This document shows, in pieces, positions 23,406 through 32,800 of a DNA stretch of 35,078 nucleotides. Source of the stretch: Acidobacteriaceae bacterium (GTDB lineage: Bacteria; Acidobacteriota; Terriglobia; Terriglobales; Acidobacteriaceae); the NCBI GenBank assembly GCA_003151435.1, contig PLXP01000115.1:1-35078 (forward strand), given 5' to 3'. The notes under the pieces are model-generated. The model was not told the origin of the DNA. It saw nothing but the letters and a program-made list of their open reading frames with translations, and did not search any database. The translations under genes and the position numbers were made by a program. Each line of letters opens with the position of its first letter. Position 1 is the stretch's first letter.

Positions 23406-23888
23406 ATGAGCAAAGATAATCTGCTATCGCTTAAAGACGACATGGTGGCCTTTGTTGAGGGCCATGGCATGAGACGCCTTCCTGGCTACGTCACTGAAGA
23501 CATTCCCTCCATCCTGTGGGAGGGAGAGGACAATCCAGAGGCGTGGAAAGACTTTGTGGAGATGGCCAAGCACGTCGGCGCTCCCTTTGTGACCTTCAGC
23601 GAGATGATTCTGGAGCGCGAAGAGCTTGAAGCGCTGATTGAAGAAGCAGGGGAGATGAACTTCCCCGACGAAGAAGCCACCGAGCTGGTGGAGGCGCAGT
23701 GGCTGCGCAAGTACACCGGAATGCTGGGCTATATTCAGCTTGGCTTCGTTTACCAGGGACTGATGTTTCTGCACGAGACCACGACCGAATGGTACGAGCG
23801 CTACCAAGCACTGCTCGAAGACATTGAGAGCTTTCAGGACATCGTGATTGACGACGCCCGCGACGGCGGCGACGACGAGGACGAATAG
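23406..23888 (+). CDS. Conserved acidic protein of unknown function
   Basis: This encodes 160 residues from the ATG at 23406; a TTG two codons earlier (23400) is possible, and neither has a strong ribosome-binding site. The protein is acidic and helical: LKDDMVAFVEGHGMRRLPGY, VTEDIPSILWEGEDNPEAWK, FVTFSEMILEREELEALIEE, LGYIQLGFVYQGLMFLHETT and an Asp/Glu-only tail (DGGDDEDE). No signal peptide or membrane helix. I recall similar proteins in other Acidobacteria next to recJ, from memory only. The recJ frame begins 5 nt after its stop, so the two are likely co-transcribed. Confidence 0.8.
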   Translation: MSKDNLLSLKDDMVAFVEGHGMRRLPGYVTEDIPSILWEGEDNPEAWKDFVEMAKHVGAPFVTFSEMILEREELEALIEEAGEMNFPDEEATELVEAQWLRKYTGMLGYIQLGFVYQGLMFLHETTTEWYERYQALLEDIESFQDIVIDDARDGGDDEDE

Positions 23889-23893
23889 CCCCA

Positions 23894-25687
23894 TTGAGCA
23901 CAGTGGGCACGATGCGCAGCGGCCCCGCACCCTCCCGCAATTACCCGCGCCAGCGTTGGGTTCTGGCCGCTTCACACCCTGAGCAAGGGGCGGCCCTGGC
24001 CCAGGAAGCACGGCTGCCCCTTGTGCTGGCCGAGCTGTTGCTGGCACGCGGCGTCACTACGGCACAGGAAGCTCACACCTTCCTCAATCCTGAAATCGCG
24101 CACCTGCACGATCCGCTGCTGATGATGGGAATGTCCGCGGCGGTGGAGCGGCTCGAACGCGCCATCGCTGCCCGCGAGCCAGTATTGCTTTACGGCGATT
24201 ACGATGTGGATGGCACCACCGCTGTCGTTCTGTTGAAGACAGCAATCGAGATGCTGGGCGGCATCGTTCGCTTTCATGTGCCGCACCGCCTTCTCGAAGG
24301 CTATGGGCTGCAATCCAGCGTGCTGGAGGCAGCATACGCTCATGGTGTGCGGCTTGTGATCACGGTGGATACCGGCATGCGCGCCTTTGCCGAAGCAGAA
24401 ACCGCTCGCCTGCTCGGCATGGACCTGATCATCACCGATCATCACCTTCCCAAAGCGGACGATTCCGTTCCCGCGGCGCTTGCCATTCTGAATCCCAACC
24501 AGCACGGCTGCACTTATCCCGAAAAATCGTTGTGCGGCGCTGCCATCGCGCTCAAGCTGGCGCAGGCACTGCTGGAGCGTCGCGATCCCGTCCGCACGCG
24601 CGAAAAAACGGTGCCAAGTTTTCTCAAGATGGCTGCCATCGCCACCATCGCCGACGCGGTCCCGTTGCGCGGAGAAAATCGCACCATCGCCGCACTGGGG
24701 CTGCGCGAGTTGCGACGTCCTGTGGGTGCAGGACTGCGGGCGCTCTTTGCGGTATCGGCCCTGGACCCCGCAGCCAAACAGATCACCGGCTTCGATGTAG
24801 CGTTTCGCCTGGCCCCACGCATCAATGCAGCGGGGCGCATGGATGTGGCCTCACAGGTGATCGAGCTCTTCTGCACCCGAGACGCCGCGCGCGCACAGGT
24901 ATTGGCCACCAATCTCGAACTCCTCAACCGCCAGCGCCGCGAAGCGGAAGCCGCTGCACTCAGCATCATTGAGACGCGCCTGGCCGGCGATGCGGAACTC
25001 GCCTCGGGACGCATGCTGGTGGTGGACGGAGAAGGCTGGCATCGTGGAGTGATCGGCATCCTGGCCTCGCGCGTTGTGGAGCGTACCGCCAAGCCCACGA
25101 TCGTCGTCAGTGTGGAGGACGGTGTTGCGCACGGCTCAGGCCGGTCAGTGGATGGATTCCAACTGCTGGAGGCCATCGAGACCTGCGGCGACCTGTTCAC
25201 GCGCTTCGGAGGACACGCCTTCGCAGTGGGCTTCGCCATGTCGGCAGAGGGAATTCCAGAGCTGAGGCGCCGCCTGTGTCTGCACGCCGAAGAGTGCCTG
25301 GGCACCCGCGAACCCGAACACCTGCTGCGCATTCACGCCGAGTTGCCGCTGGACCGCATTACGCCTGTACTCGCCGGCTGGCTGCACAAGCTGGAGCCAT
25401 TGGGTCACGGAAATCCGGAGCCCATCTTTGTGGCGCGCAAGGTGCGGCTGGCGTCAGCGCCTCGCGTGATGAAAGAGCGCCACATCCGGTTGGAACTGGT
25501 TCAGGAGCCGTCCACAAGCGCTGGTGTAATGCGCGCCGTGGGCTGGGACTGGGCCGGACGCACTGCCGCACTCGGGCTGACTCAGGGCAGCCTGGTCGAT
25601 GTGGCCTACCGCGTCCGCGAAAACGACCACCCCGAATACGGCGGTATTGAGATAGAAGTCTCCGGCCTTCGACCCGCCGAAGCCTAG
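23894..25687 (+). CDS. recJ: Single-stranded-DNA-specific exonuclease RecJ
   Basis: This encodes 597 residues from TTG 23894; ATG 23912 is an alternative and neither has a strong ribosome-binding site. The DHH domain has VLLYGDYDVDGTTA (catalytic Asp at 102, 104 and 106), VITVDTGM and IITDHHLPK (TDHH at 181-184), then NPNQHGCTYP and APRINAAGRMD. The DHHA1 domain includes GWHRGVIGILASRVVER, VAHGSGRSVDGF and FGGHAFAVGF. An OB-like C-terminal domain ends the protein. RecJ degrades single-stranded DNA 5' to 3' in recombination and repair, using Mn/Mg. Length is normal. A strong terminator begins 7 nt after the stop. Confidence 0.97.
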   Translation: MSTVGTMRSGPAPSRNYPRQRWVLAASHPEQGAALAQEARLPLVLAELLLARGVTTAQEAHTFLNPEIAHLHDPLLMMGMSAAVERLERAIAAREPVLLYGDYDVDGTTAVVLLKTAIEMLGGIVRFHVPHRLLEGYGLQSSVLEAAYAHGVRLVITVDTGMRAFAEAETARLLGMDLIITDHHLPKADDSVPAALAILNPNQHGCTYPEKSLCGAAIALKLAQALLERRDPVRTREKTVPSFLKMAAIATIADAVPLRGENRTIAALGLRELRRPVGAGLRALFAVSALDPAAKQITGFDVAFRLAPRINAAGRMDVASQVIELFCTRDAARAQVLATNLELLNRQRREAEAAALSIIETRLAGDAELASGRMLVVDGEGWHRGVIGILASRVVERTAKPTIVVSVEDGVAHGSGRSVDGFQLLEAIETCGDLFTRFGGHAFAVGFAMSAEGIPELRRRLCLHAEECLGTREPEHLLRIHAELPLDRITPVLAGWLHKLEPLGHGNPEPIFVARKVRLASAPRVMKERHIRLELVQEPSTSAGVMRAVGWDWAGRTAALGLTQGSLVDVAYRVRENDHPEYGGIEIEVSGLRPAEA

Positions 25688-25694
25688 CGCGCAC

Positions 25695-25726
25695 AAAAAG
25701 GCCCGCGGCGAACCGTGGGCCTTTTT
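25695..25726. terminator. Bidirectional intrinsic terminator after recJ
   Basis: AAAAAGGCCCGCGG (25695-25708) pairs with CCGTGGGCCTTTTT (25713-25726) through 14 bp with one G-T pair and loop CGAA. The A-run and T-run flank the stem, so it serves recJ on the plus strand and the convergent YXWGXW gene on the minus strand. Confidence 0.92.
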
Positions 25727-25756
25727 GACGCTCCCCTATTTCATGCAACTCTAGGT

Positions 25757-26995
25757 TTAGTTATGCGGTTCCTTCTGCTTGGGCTCAGACCGCGGCGCAG
25801 GCGCTGGACGGGACTGCGGTTCACCGCGCGGGGCTGGAGCCTGGCGTGCCTGCGGTTGCTGCCTGGGCTCAGGAGCCGGTCGCGACTGCGGCTGTTGCCT
25901 GGTCTCGGGAGCCGGACGCGACTGAGGCTGTTGCCTGGTCTCGGGAGTCGGGCGCGACTGCGGTTGATATTGCGGTGAAGGTGCCGGACGCGATTGAGGC
26001 TGTTGCCTGGTCTCGGGAGCCGGACGCGACTGAGGCTGTTGCCTGGTCTCGGGAGTCGGGCGCGACTGCGGTTGATATTGCGGTGAAGGTGCCGGACGCG
26101 ACTGGGGCTGATATTGAGGCGAAGGTGCCGGACGGGATTGCGGTTCGTTCCGCACCGCCGGCGCCTGGCGCATGTCAGGGCGGTTGGCCGGGGCGCCATT
26201 TATGTCGTTCCGTCCCCCCTGAGGTCCATTTATGCTGCCAACAGGCCGCACACTGTTGCCAAAACGTCCTCCATTGCCGGCCGGCGCGGCCACATGTTCC
26301 GCAGCCAGCGGCCGGGCTGCAACCACATTTGCCGGACGGCCGCCGTTGAACTTCACATAAGAACCGTGGTCAGCGCGTGCCGCCTGAAAGTGCTGCTGCT
26401 GGTAACTGGTCGGAGGCGTATGCGGCATGCGCATGGCCTCCCGTTCCTGCGGAGTGGGGTCGTGACGAATGCCGTCGCGGCCACCGCTGAACGCCACCCG
26501 ATGGTCGTTCCTGATGGTATATCGATCTACGATCCGGCGGTCTTCATAGGTCTCATGGATGATCCTTCGGTCAACGCGCATAACTGCGGTGTTATAGGCA
26601 AAGCGGTGCTCACGCCATTCGCCACCCACAAAGCCGATGCCCATGTAGCCGAAGCCGTAGTTCACGCCGCCATAGTAGCCCACCGTTTGGCCCCAATAGC
26701 CGGAATGAAATACATAGAGCCCGTCTGACCAGCCCCAATAGGGCGGAGTCCACAAGGCACCCTCATAGGGAGCCGGAACCCACGCACCGGGAACCCAGTA
26801 ATACCCATCGTCACCGTAAGCCCAATAGCCCGGAGACCACATCAGGCCTTCCTCGGGGCAAGGCGGTTGTTCATAGACGGGAAGCACCGGCGGAGCGAAC
26901 CCGACGCTGATAAATACACCCGCGAAGGACGAGGCGGGAATAACCGAAAAGACCAGCGCCAGCAGCATCAGGCGCACTGTACGGAATTCTTGCAT
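25757..26995 (-). CDS. YXWGXW-repeat secreted protein with Pro/Gln/Arg repeat tail
   Basis: This encodes 412 residues from the ATG at 26995, chosen for AGGAG eight bases upstream; the frame is open 24 nt further. The signal peptide is about 7-25 (VRLMLLALVFSVIPASSFA). The first domain has Trp/Tyr/Gly repeats of the YXWGXW type (WSPGYWAYGDDGYYWVPGAW, WTPPYWGWSDGLYVF, GYWGQTVGYYGG). A middle section is rich in Arg, His and Asn. The tail (about 285-404) is ten 12-residue units of the form PQSRPAPxxxxQ, encoded by 36-nt repeats. It is an exported, possibly envelope-bound, intrinsically disordered basic tail on a compact aromatic domain. Function unknown. Confidence 0.83.
   Translation of the reverse strand: MQEFRTVRLMLLALVFSVIPASSFAGVFISVGFAPPVLPVYEQPPCPEEGLMWSPGYWAYGDDGYYWVPGAWVPAPYEGALWTPPYWGWSDGLYVFHSGYWGQTVGYYGGVNYGFGYMGIGFVGGEWREHRFAYNTAVMRVDRRIIHETYEDRRIVDRYTIRNDHRVAFSGGRDGIRHDPTPQEREAMRMPHTPPTSYQQQHFQAARADHGSYVKFNGGRPANVVAARPLAAEHVAAPAGNGGRFGNSVRPVGSINGPQGGRNDINGAPANRPDMRQAPAVRNEPQSRPAPSPQYQPQSRPAPSPQYQPQSRPTPETRQQPQSRPAPETRQQPQSRPAPSPQYQPQSRPTPETRQQPQSRPAPETRQQPQSRPAPEPRQQPQARQAPAPRGEPQSRPAPAPRSEPKQKEPHN
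25784..26143 (-). repeat. 36-nt tandem repeat with 108-nt higher-order period
   Basis: Ten consecutive 36-nt units encode 12 residues each. On the protein, the order is A A B C A B C D E F, with A=PQSRPAPSPQYQ, B=PQSRPTPETRQQ and C=PQSRPAPETRQQ; the last three are diverged. The three-unit block ABC is duplicated almost exactly (identical DNA 108 nt apart, for example at 25943 and 26051). This shows recent expansion in steps of whole units that keep the frame. Confidence 0.92.
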
Positions 26996-27394
26996 ACGAA
27001 ACACTCCTGGATCGTTCAAGCCAGCCCAGTTCCGGAGAACCTATATACCCCGAGCAAGGCCAGGACATCTGTGAGGTTGCAGCAGCCATAATACCGCGCT
27101 TACCGGGACTCCAAATGCAAAGGCATCCGCTCCAAAGAGCATCGCCGTTGCAATTCGATCCGGTTTCAGCGGTCGTAAGAAAGCCAACCTAGCCGGCTTG
27201 AAAGAGCTTTGAGCACATTCAAGCTACTGAGTTGGAACCCGTGCAGTCAGCAGAAGTTGCCGATAATATACGAAAACATTTGTTTTCATGGGCATCGGAC
27301 CCCACAGAGCCGGGGAGGACAGGAGAGACTGCTGCCTCCTCTATCCTGCAACCCGGCCCAATACCAGGTGTTTGCCAACTGACTTGCCTCTCGC
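26996..27394. promoter_or_regulatory. Intergenic region with a 16-nt perfect palindrome
   Basis: This gap lies upstream of the YXWGXW gene and downstream of the gene at 27395. It holds GAAAACA-TT-TGTTTTC at 27272-27287, a perfect palindrome. On the minus strand, TATATT/TATTAT-like -10 sequences follow immediately (about 27264-27270). It could be an operator for the YXWGXW transcript, with a leader of about 270 nt. No gene is visible. Confidence 0.35.
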
Positions 27395-28345
27395 TTAGTA
27401 CCGAACGCTAAGCCCCATGCCCAGCACCTTGCGTGCCTGCAGGTTCACCGGAATTACCACATAAGGCGGATTGGCGATTCCGGTGGGTACCGCGGTGTAG
27501 CCGATCTGGCCCGCAACTTGTCCGACCCCAATATCAAAGGCGAAGTGAGGATTGTCCTTTTGTGTCACACGCACAGCGTAATCGAGCGTGGTGGGCAGAT
27601 GGGCGCGGCCGCCGGGAGGGAAAAGGATCAAATTGAGGTTCTTCGATGTCGGCGGTTCCTGCGTGAATCCGGCTGCCGGCACGATTGCGGTGTGGCAGGG
27701 GCCTGGAATCGGAATCCCGAGGCCGCCGAAAAGACGCCCGCCGAATCGCGTGGCCTGCCCGCCAATTCCGTAGATCGAAGCGTTGGTCGCCTTCCAACCA
27801 AGGTTGGCGAGAAACGGCAGTGGCGCATGCAGCCAGGTCTTGGTTACGGCGACGTAGACATCGCCATTTGTGTAAGCCTTGTCGGGCCCGCCGAGAGCCT
27901 TGCCGATGGCGCCACTCACAAAATGATCACCCGTGCGGACGACGAACCCGGCCGCCACCCCCGGCGTGAAGGGGCTACCCTGACCGTCCTTGATGGCCAC
28001 CACTTTGCCGTTGAAGATGTTCATGCCCGAGTAGTGCCAGAGTCCGCTGAAAGCAGCGCTGTTGCCGTCCTGGTGAACGCTGCGCGTATATCCCACCTCC
28101 GCCCGATTGGCGAAACCCTCCGCAATGCTGAAGGTGTGTAGATTGCCGATCACCTTGGAGCTGTTGACGAAGTGGTAGCCAATCGCGGGATGTGAGAAGA
28201 ACTGCTTTTTCGCGGAGTAAACGACATAGGCAGTGGGCGTGATGAAGCCGCCAGTCTGCCCTTCAAGCGTCAAGTTCTGGGCGTTGAGGCAAGGCGAAGC
28301 CATCAATGCGGTTGCAAGGATGGCGCCGACGGCGAGCTTCTGCAT
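27395..28345 (-). CDS. Predicted outer-membrane beta-barrel-like protein, unknown function
   Basis: This encodes 316 residues from the ATG at 28345, where a signal peptide begins (MQKLAVGAILATALMASPCLNAQ); the frame is open 129 nt further upstream but that part has no protein character. The mature part alternates hydrophobic and polar residues and is rich in Gly, Tyr and aromatic residues: LEGQTGGFITPTAYVVYSAK, FANRAEVGYTRS, VAAGFVVRTGDHFVSGA, FAFDIGVGQVAGQIGYT and ends KVLGMGLSVRY. A C-terminal aromatic residue on an alternating strand suggests an outer-membrane barrel. I recall similar acidobacterial proteins but no function. Divergent from tmk with a 132-nt gap. Confidence 0.72.
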   Translation of the reverse strand: MQKLAVGAILATALMASPCLNAQNLTLEGQTGGFITPTAYVVYSAKKQFFSHPAIGYHFVNSSKVIGNLHTFSIAEGFANRAEVGYTRSVHQDGNSAAFSGLWHYSGMNIFNGKVVAIKDGQGSPFTPGVAAGFVVRTGDHFVSGAIGKALGGPDKAYTNGDVYVAVTKTWLHAPLPFLANLGWKATNASIYGIGGQATRFGGRLFGGLGIPIPGPCHTAIVPAAGFTQEPPTSKNLNLILFPPGGRAHLPTTLDYAVRVTQKDNPHFAFDIGVGQVAGQIGYTAVPTGIANPPYVVIPVNLQARKVLGMGLSVRY

Positions 28346-28477
28346 TTTGCGTGTCTTCACAATCTTTCTACCCCGATAGGGCGCAGTCGCCCGCGCCAGG
28401 TTGTTTCGAAAACTAACTCGTTGTAACACAACGGCAGTAGACTCGTCTCCCCCTTCCTGGGGTGGTAGACTCACGCC

Positions 28478-29143
28478 ATGCAGCGCGGTCTTTTTATCAC
28501 GCTTGAGGGGCTCGACGGGTCGGGCAAAACAACGCAGATCAAGCGGCTAGCGGCATGGATGCAAAAGCGCGGACTGGTCCCGGTGGTCGCGCGTCAACCT
28601 GGCGGAACGACCACCGGCGATCGCATCCGCGAATTGCTGCTCGACTCCCGTTCCAGCGGACTGGCGCCAATGACTGAGATGGCCCTGATGTTCGCCGATC
28701 GCGCCCAGGCTATCGCCGAGGTGATTGAACCGGCCCTCGCCGAGGGAAAGATCGTTCTATGCGACCGCTTTACCGATTCCACTGAGGCCTACCAGGGCGG
28801 TGGACGCGAACTGGGCTCAACGACCGTGCTGGAATTGCATCGGCTAATTTGCGGCGATCTGCAACCCGACGTGACCCTGCTGTTGTTGCCCTCGCTTGAA
28901 CACAGCCTCGACCGGGCTCGCAAGCGCAATGAACGGACCACGGCGCAGTCCGGCACCGATGAGAACCGATTTGAGCAGGAGCAGGAAGCCTTCTACCGGC
29001 GCGTGTGGCAGAAGTACCGCGAAATCGCCGCCCGCGAACCGGACCGCGTGGTGCTGATCGAAGGCGACCTGGCCATCGACGAGGTGCATGAGCAGATTGT
29101 GGAAGCCGTGGCCATGAGCTTCAGCGAATTCCACAAGCGCTGA
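28478..29143 (+). CDS. tmk: Thymidylate kinase (dTMP kinase)
   Basis: This encodes 221 residues: FITLEGLDGSGKTTQ is the P-loop (Gly/Lys at about 11-18), followed by ARQPGGTTTGDRIRELLL, the DRF motif in VLCDRFTDSTEAYQGGGREL, and a basic LID region (RARKRNERTTAQSGTDENRF). It phosphorylates dTMP to dTDP with ATP in the cytoplasm, needed for DNA synthesis. Length is normal. It stands as a single gene here; no DNA polymerase delta-prime gene follows, unlike in many genomes. Confidence 0.96.
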   Translation: MQRGLFITLEGLDGSGKTTQIKRLAAWMQKRGLVPVVARQPGGTTTGDRIRELLLDSRSSGLAPMTEMALMFADRAQAIAEVIEPALAEGKIVLCDRFTDSTEAYQGGGRELGSTTVLELHRLICGDLQPDVTLLLLPSLEHSLDRARKRNERTTAQSGTDENRFEQEQEAFYRRVWQKYREIAAREPDRVVLIEGDLAIDEVHEQIVEAVAMSFSEFHKR

Positions 29144-29173
29144 AGCACGAAGCCGGACTGGACTCGCCTTAGG

Positions 29174-29659
29174 TTAGGAAGTACTTTTCCACGCTCCCAA
29201 AATGCGTCTCAACAACACCAGTTGCCCCAGATGGTAGGCATTGTGGTCCGCCGCCAGCAGCGCCTCGCGCAGCACCGTCTGCCCCGTTCCGTGCGGAATG
29301 CGGGCGTACAGATCCGTTGACTCGTCCGCTACCAGCGCGCACAACGACTGCATGTCCTGAGTAAATGCATGCACGCTTCGATCCCATGCCGCGTCATTGG
29401 GCGGCTCCGGCGCCTTGGGCCAATACCCATCTGGAAACTTGGGCGACCTATGATTGGGGTCGCGCGAAAACTCCAGGATGTCCCATTGCGCAATACGAAG
29501 GTGCTCCAGTTCCTCCCATGGCGAGTGGGGCGCGCCGTGGGGTCGTTTGCCGCGCGCATCGGCAGGAAAATCTTCGAGCGCATCTTCAAAACTTGCGTGC
29601 GCGTTTCCACCCTTGAGCAGGGCGATCAGTTGTTGCCGCAGGGCTGCATCCTTCTCCAT
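29174..29659 (-). CDS. DinB-like (DinB_2) protein
   Basis: This encodes 161 residues from the ATG at 29659, chosen because GGAGG lies seven bases upstream; the frame extends 30 nt further. The sequence has ALRQQLIALLKGGNAHASFE, a PWEELEHLRIAQWDILEFSR helix and LREALLAADHNAYHLGQLVL, the helices that carry the conserved His residues of the DinB/YfiT four-helix bundle (His near the second helix, and DHNAYH near the C-terminus). Members bind metal and are often thiol-dependent transferases or of unknown function. It lies 146 nt downstream of the tricorn gene on the same strand, probably with its own promoter. Predicted cytoplasmic. Confidence 0.85.
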   Translation of the reverse strand: MEKDAALRQQLIALLKGGNAHASFEDALEDFPADARGKRPHGAPHSPWEELEHLRIAQWDILEFSRDPNHRSPKFPDGYWPKAPEPPNDAAWDRSVHAFTQDMQSLCALVADESTDLYARIPHGTGQTVLREALLAADHNAYHLGQLVLLRRILGAWKSTS

Positions 29660-29805
29660 GTGGAATCCTCCGTTGTTTCTTCGACACACCGGGTTTTTGC
29701 TAGGTTGCGATTAGAAGATCCATTCTCCCTTTAATAAGAATGCTTGCAAATTGCGGCGCGCCCCGCGGTGAGACGCGCCGGCAGAGACAAGGCCCGCGCC
29801 GACCG

Positions 29806-32800
29806 CTATTGCTGATAGCGGAACGATTTGTCAGGATGCTGCGGGGCCGCCGGGACCGTGCGCGGGTCGGCCTTGATCTCGTCCTGCAACTCTTTCAGTG
29901 CGGCCTGTAGTTGGGTATCCGATCCGGAGAAGCTTTCGTGGGGCAGATTGTCGACCACCACATCCGGCTCCACGCCGCGGCCTTCGATCAGCCACTTGCC
30001 GTCAGCATAGACGCCGGTCTCCGCGGCTGTCGCGACGCCGTTGTCGGCCTGCACGTTGCTGCCACTGAGCCAGATTTCGCCGCCCCAGGTGCGGGTGCCG
30101 ATCACCTTGCCAAGCTTCAATCGGCGGAAGCCCTCAGCAAATGCTTCGCCATCCGACGCGGTCTCGTGATCGCAGAGCACCACGATGTGACCGCGGAAGG
30201 CGTACTGCATGTTCCACGATGGATTGCCGATGCGCGGCTGGAAGTAGAACCATGCCTGCCGCAGCAGCGTGCCCAACAGCCACGAATCGATGTTGCCGCC
30301 GTGGTTGTGGCGTACGTCGATGATGAGTCCCTGGCGATCGAACACGGGATAGAAATCACGCGCCCACTGGTCCATGTCGTTCGACCCCATCGCGCGCAGA
30401 TGCACGTAGCCGATGGAGCCCTTGGACGCCTTCTCGACTTCGAGGCGGCGCGAGTATTCCCACTCCGTGTAGCGCAGTTGAACGTCCTCATGCTCGCTGA
30501 TGGGCGTGACGAGCACGTCGCGGGCATCGCCGCTCGCCGGCTTCACGTGCAGCAGAACCTGCGTGTTGGCCTTGCCGCGCAACAGGGCACCTTCATCGGG
30601 CACGCTCAACACACCCACGCCGTCGATGCTGGTGATCGCTTCGCCTTCCTTTACGAGCGAATCGAGCCGCGCCAGCGGTGGCGCCAGGTTGGGCAGATCG
30701 GGATCGTGCAGGTAGATGTGCTCCACCACGTAGCCGCCGGCCTTCTCATCGCGACGCAGCCGCGCGCCCAGCGTTGCCAGATCGACGTGGTCGGCAGACT
30801 TGCGCGCGTCGCCGCCCTGCACAAAGGTGTGCAGCGCCGACAACTCGCCGACCATCTGCGCAATCACGTCGTTCAACTCGTCGCGGTCGGCCACGCGGTC
30901 CACGAGCGGCAGATAGTGGTCGCGCGTCGCAGGCCAATCCACACCGTGCATGTTGCGGTCATAGAAGTAGTCGCGTTCCAGCCGCCACGCGTCCAGAAAG
31001 AGTCCGCGATATTCTTCGCGCGGATTGGTGGTGATGGTCCATCGCGACAGGTTGATCTCCGCCTTGCCCAGCGTTTTGGCATCGCCCAGCGCCGAGCCCT
31101 TTACATCGGAATCGAGGATGTAGAAGTTTTCTCCCTTGTTCACAAGCAGTTTCTTGCGGTCGAATGAAATCTCGTAGTTGGGTTTGACGTCGCTCATCAC
31201 CGTATCGGGTTCATCTCCCTTGTTGGCGATGTCGAGGCATTGCAGGGCAAGATGCTCATGCTGGTCGTCGCTCGCATTCAGCCAGCAGAGGCGCTTTTCC
31301 GCGGCTTGCAGGCTGCCGTAGTTGCCTGCGGGTGCGGGAACTTCGCTGAGGCGCGACGCGAGGTCGGTGAAGTCGATCTTCACTTCGGCGGGCTTTTTGT
31401 CGTCCTTCTTTTCGTCAGATTTCTTTTCGTCAGATTTTTTGTCTGCAGTCTTCTCGGCAGGTTTCTTCTCGTCAGCCTTTTTGGCGTCCGCAGATTTTGA
31501 GTCGTCCTTCTTGTCCTTGTCTTTATCCTTGTCCTTGTCTTTGTCCTTGTCCGCATCGGGGTGCAGCTCGTCTGGCGGCAGGAACGGCGAACGCAGTCCC
31601 GTTGTCAGCGCGAGCTGATAGATCTTCACTGTGCGATCGAAGTGCGGCTGGGGCTGGCGTGGTCCCCATGGAGATTGAATTGTCGTCTTCAACATGCGGT
31701 CGGAGAGAAAATACATCCACTTGCCGTCGGCGCTCCACACCGGGCTCCCACTGTTGAAGCGGTCTGACGTAATGGCCTGGATCGCACCCGACTCCACATT
31801 GAGGAGCTTGATCTGCTGGAACGAGTTGTCAGCATTGTCGGAAAAGGCCAGCCAGCGGCTGTCGGCCGACCAACTCAGGTCGCCATAATCGCCGTTCATC
31901 GACTGAGCGATGCGCTTCTCCTGCTTGGTCTTGATGTCGTAGATCCAAAGCTGCTGATCCTTGTCGAAGTGGGCCAGCCAGTGTCCGTCGGGCGAGGTCA
32001 CGCCGTCCCAGCGCAGCACCTTGGCGTCCTTCGTCCACTGCTCCGATGCACCCACGCCGTTCACGGGATACTTCCAGAACTCGGTCTCGCCGCTCTGGGT
32101 TGAGAGCGCGACGATACCCTTGCCGTCGGGCAAAAAGCGGGCCTCGCGGAAGCGCACCGCGGAGTCGCCGGCCACCTTCACAATGCGCCCGTTCTTCGCC
32201 GGCAACGTAAACACCTCGCCGCGAGCAGTGAACACCGCGCTGCCGCCGTCAGGCGAGATGTGAACGGCGGTGAGATAGTCGAGCGGCTTCTTTACCCAGT
32301 GTTCGCGCATCTGGTCGAAGTCGGAAACCAGCGTGATGGGAATGATCTCCTCGTGCCCGGTGGCCAGGTCGAGCCGCCACAGATCGGCGCCTGACGCATA
32401 CACGATGTGGCCGTCGGAAAGAGATGCCGACTCGACATCAAAGGCGCGCTGATGGCTGTCCTGCTTGACGCCGTGCCCCTGTTCATCGATGGAGTAGACG
32501 TTCATGACGCCATCGCGATCCGACAGGAAATAGACGCGACCGTTCCAGAACATGGGATGGCCCGACGTGCCGTCATAGTCGGCCGTCAGCGGCACCGCCT
32601 CGCCTTGCCCATCGAAGCGCCACAAGTTCTCTGCCCAGCCGCCCTTGTAGCGCTTGGTGGAGCTCCACTGCTTGCCCCAGCGGGTGAAAAACAGCGTGTG
32701 CCCATCCGCACCGTATGCCGCCTCGGATGCCTCAGCCAGCGGAACGATCTCGCGCTTGCCTTGGCTATCGACGAGCACTAGCTTCTCGCCCGGCAGCGTG

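Noticed and set aside
25784..26143. Possible CRISPR-like array
   Set aside because: The repeats are contiguous 36-nt coding units without unique spacers and translate to a regular 12-residue repeat.
25846..26349. Plus-strand repetitive frame opposite the YXWGXW tail
   Set aside because: The 36-nt repeat is a multiple of three and keeps the opposite strand open; only the minus frame has a signal peptide and the YXWGXW domain.
29754..29780. Inverted repeat CGGCGCG/CGCGCCG after the tricorn stop
   Set aside because: The loop is 13 nt, the arms are simple GC sequence and there is no T-tract, so chance is likely in GC-rich DNA.
29911..31167. Plus-strand frame of 418 codons within the tricorn gene
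   Set aside because: It is a shadow of the tricorn S41 protease, whose domains and catalytic motifs lie on the minus strand.
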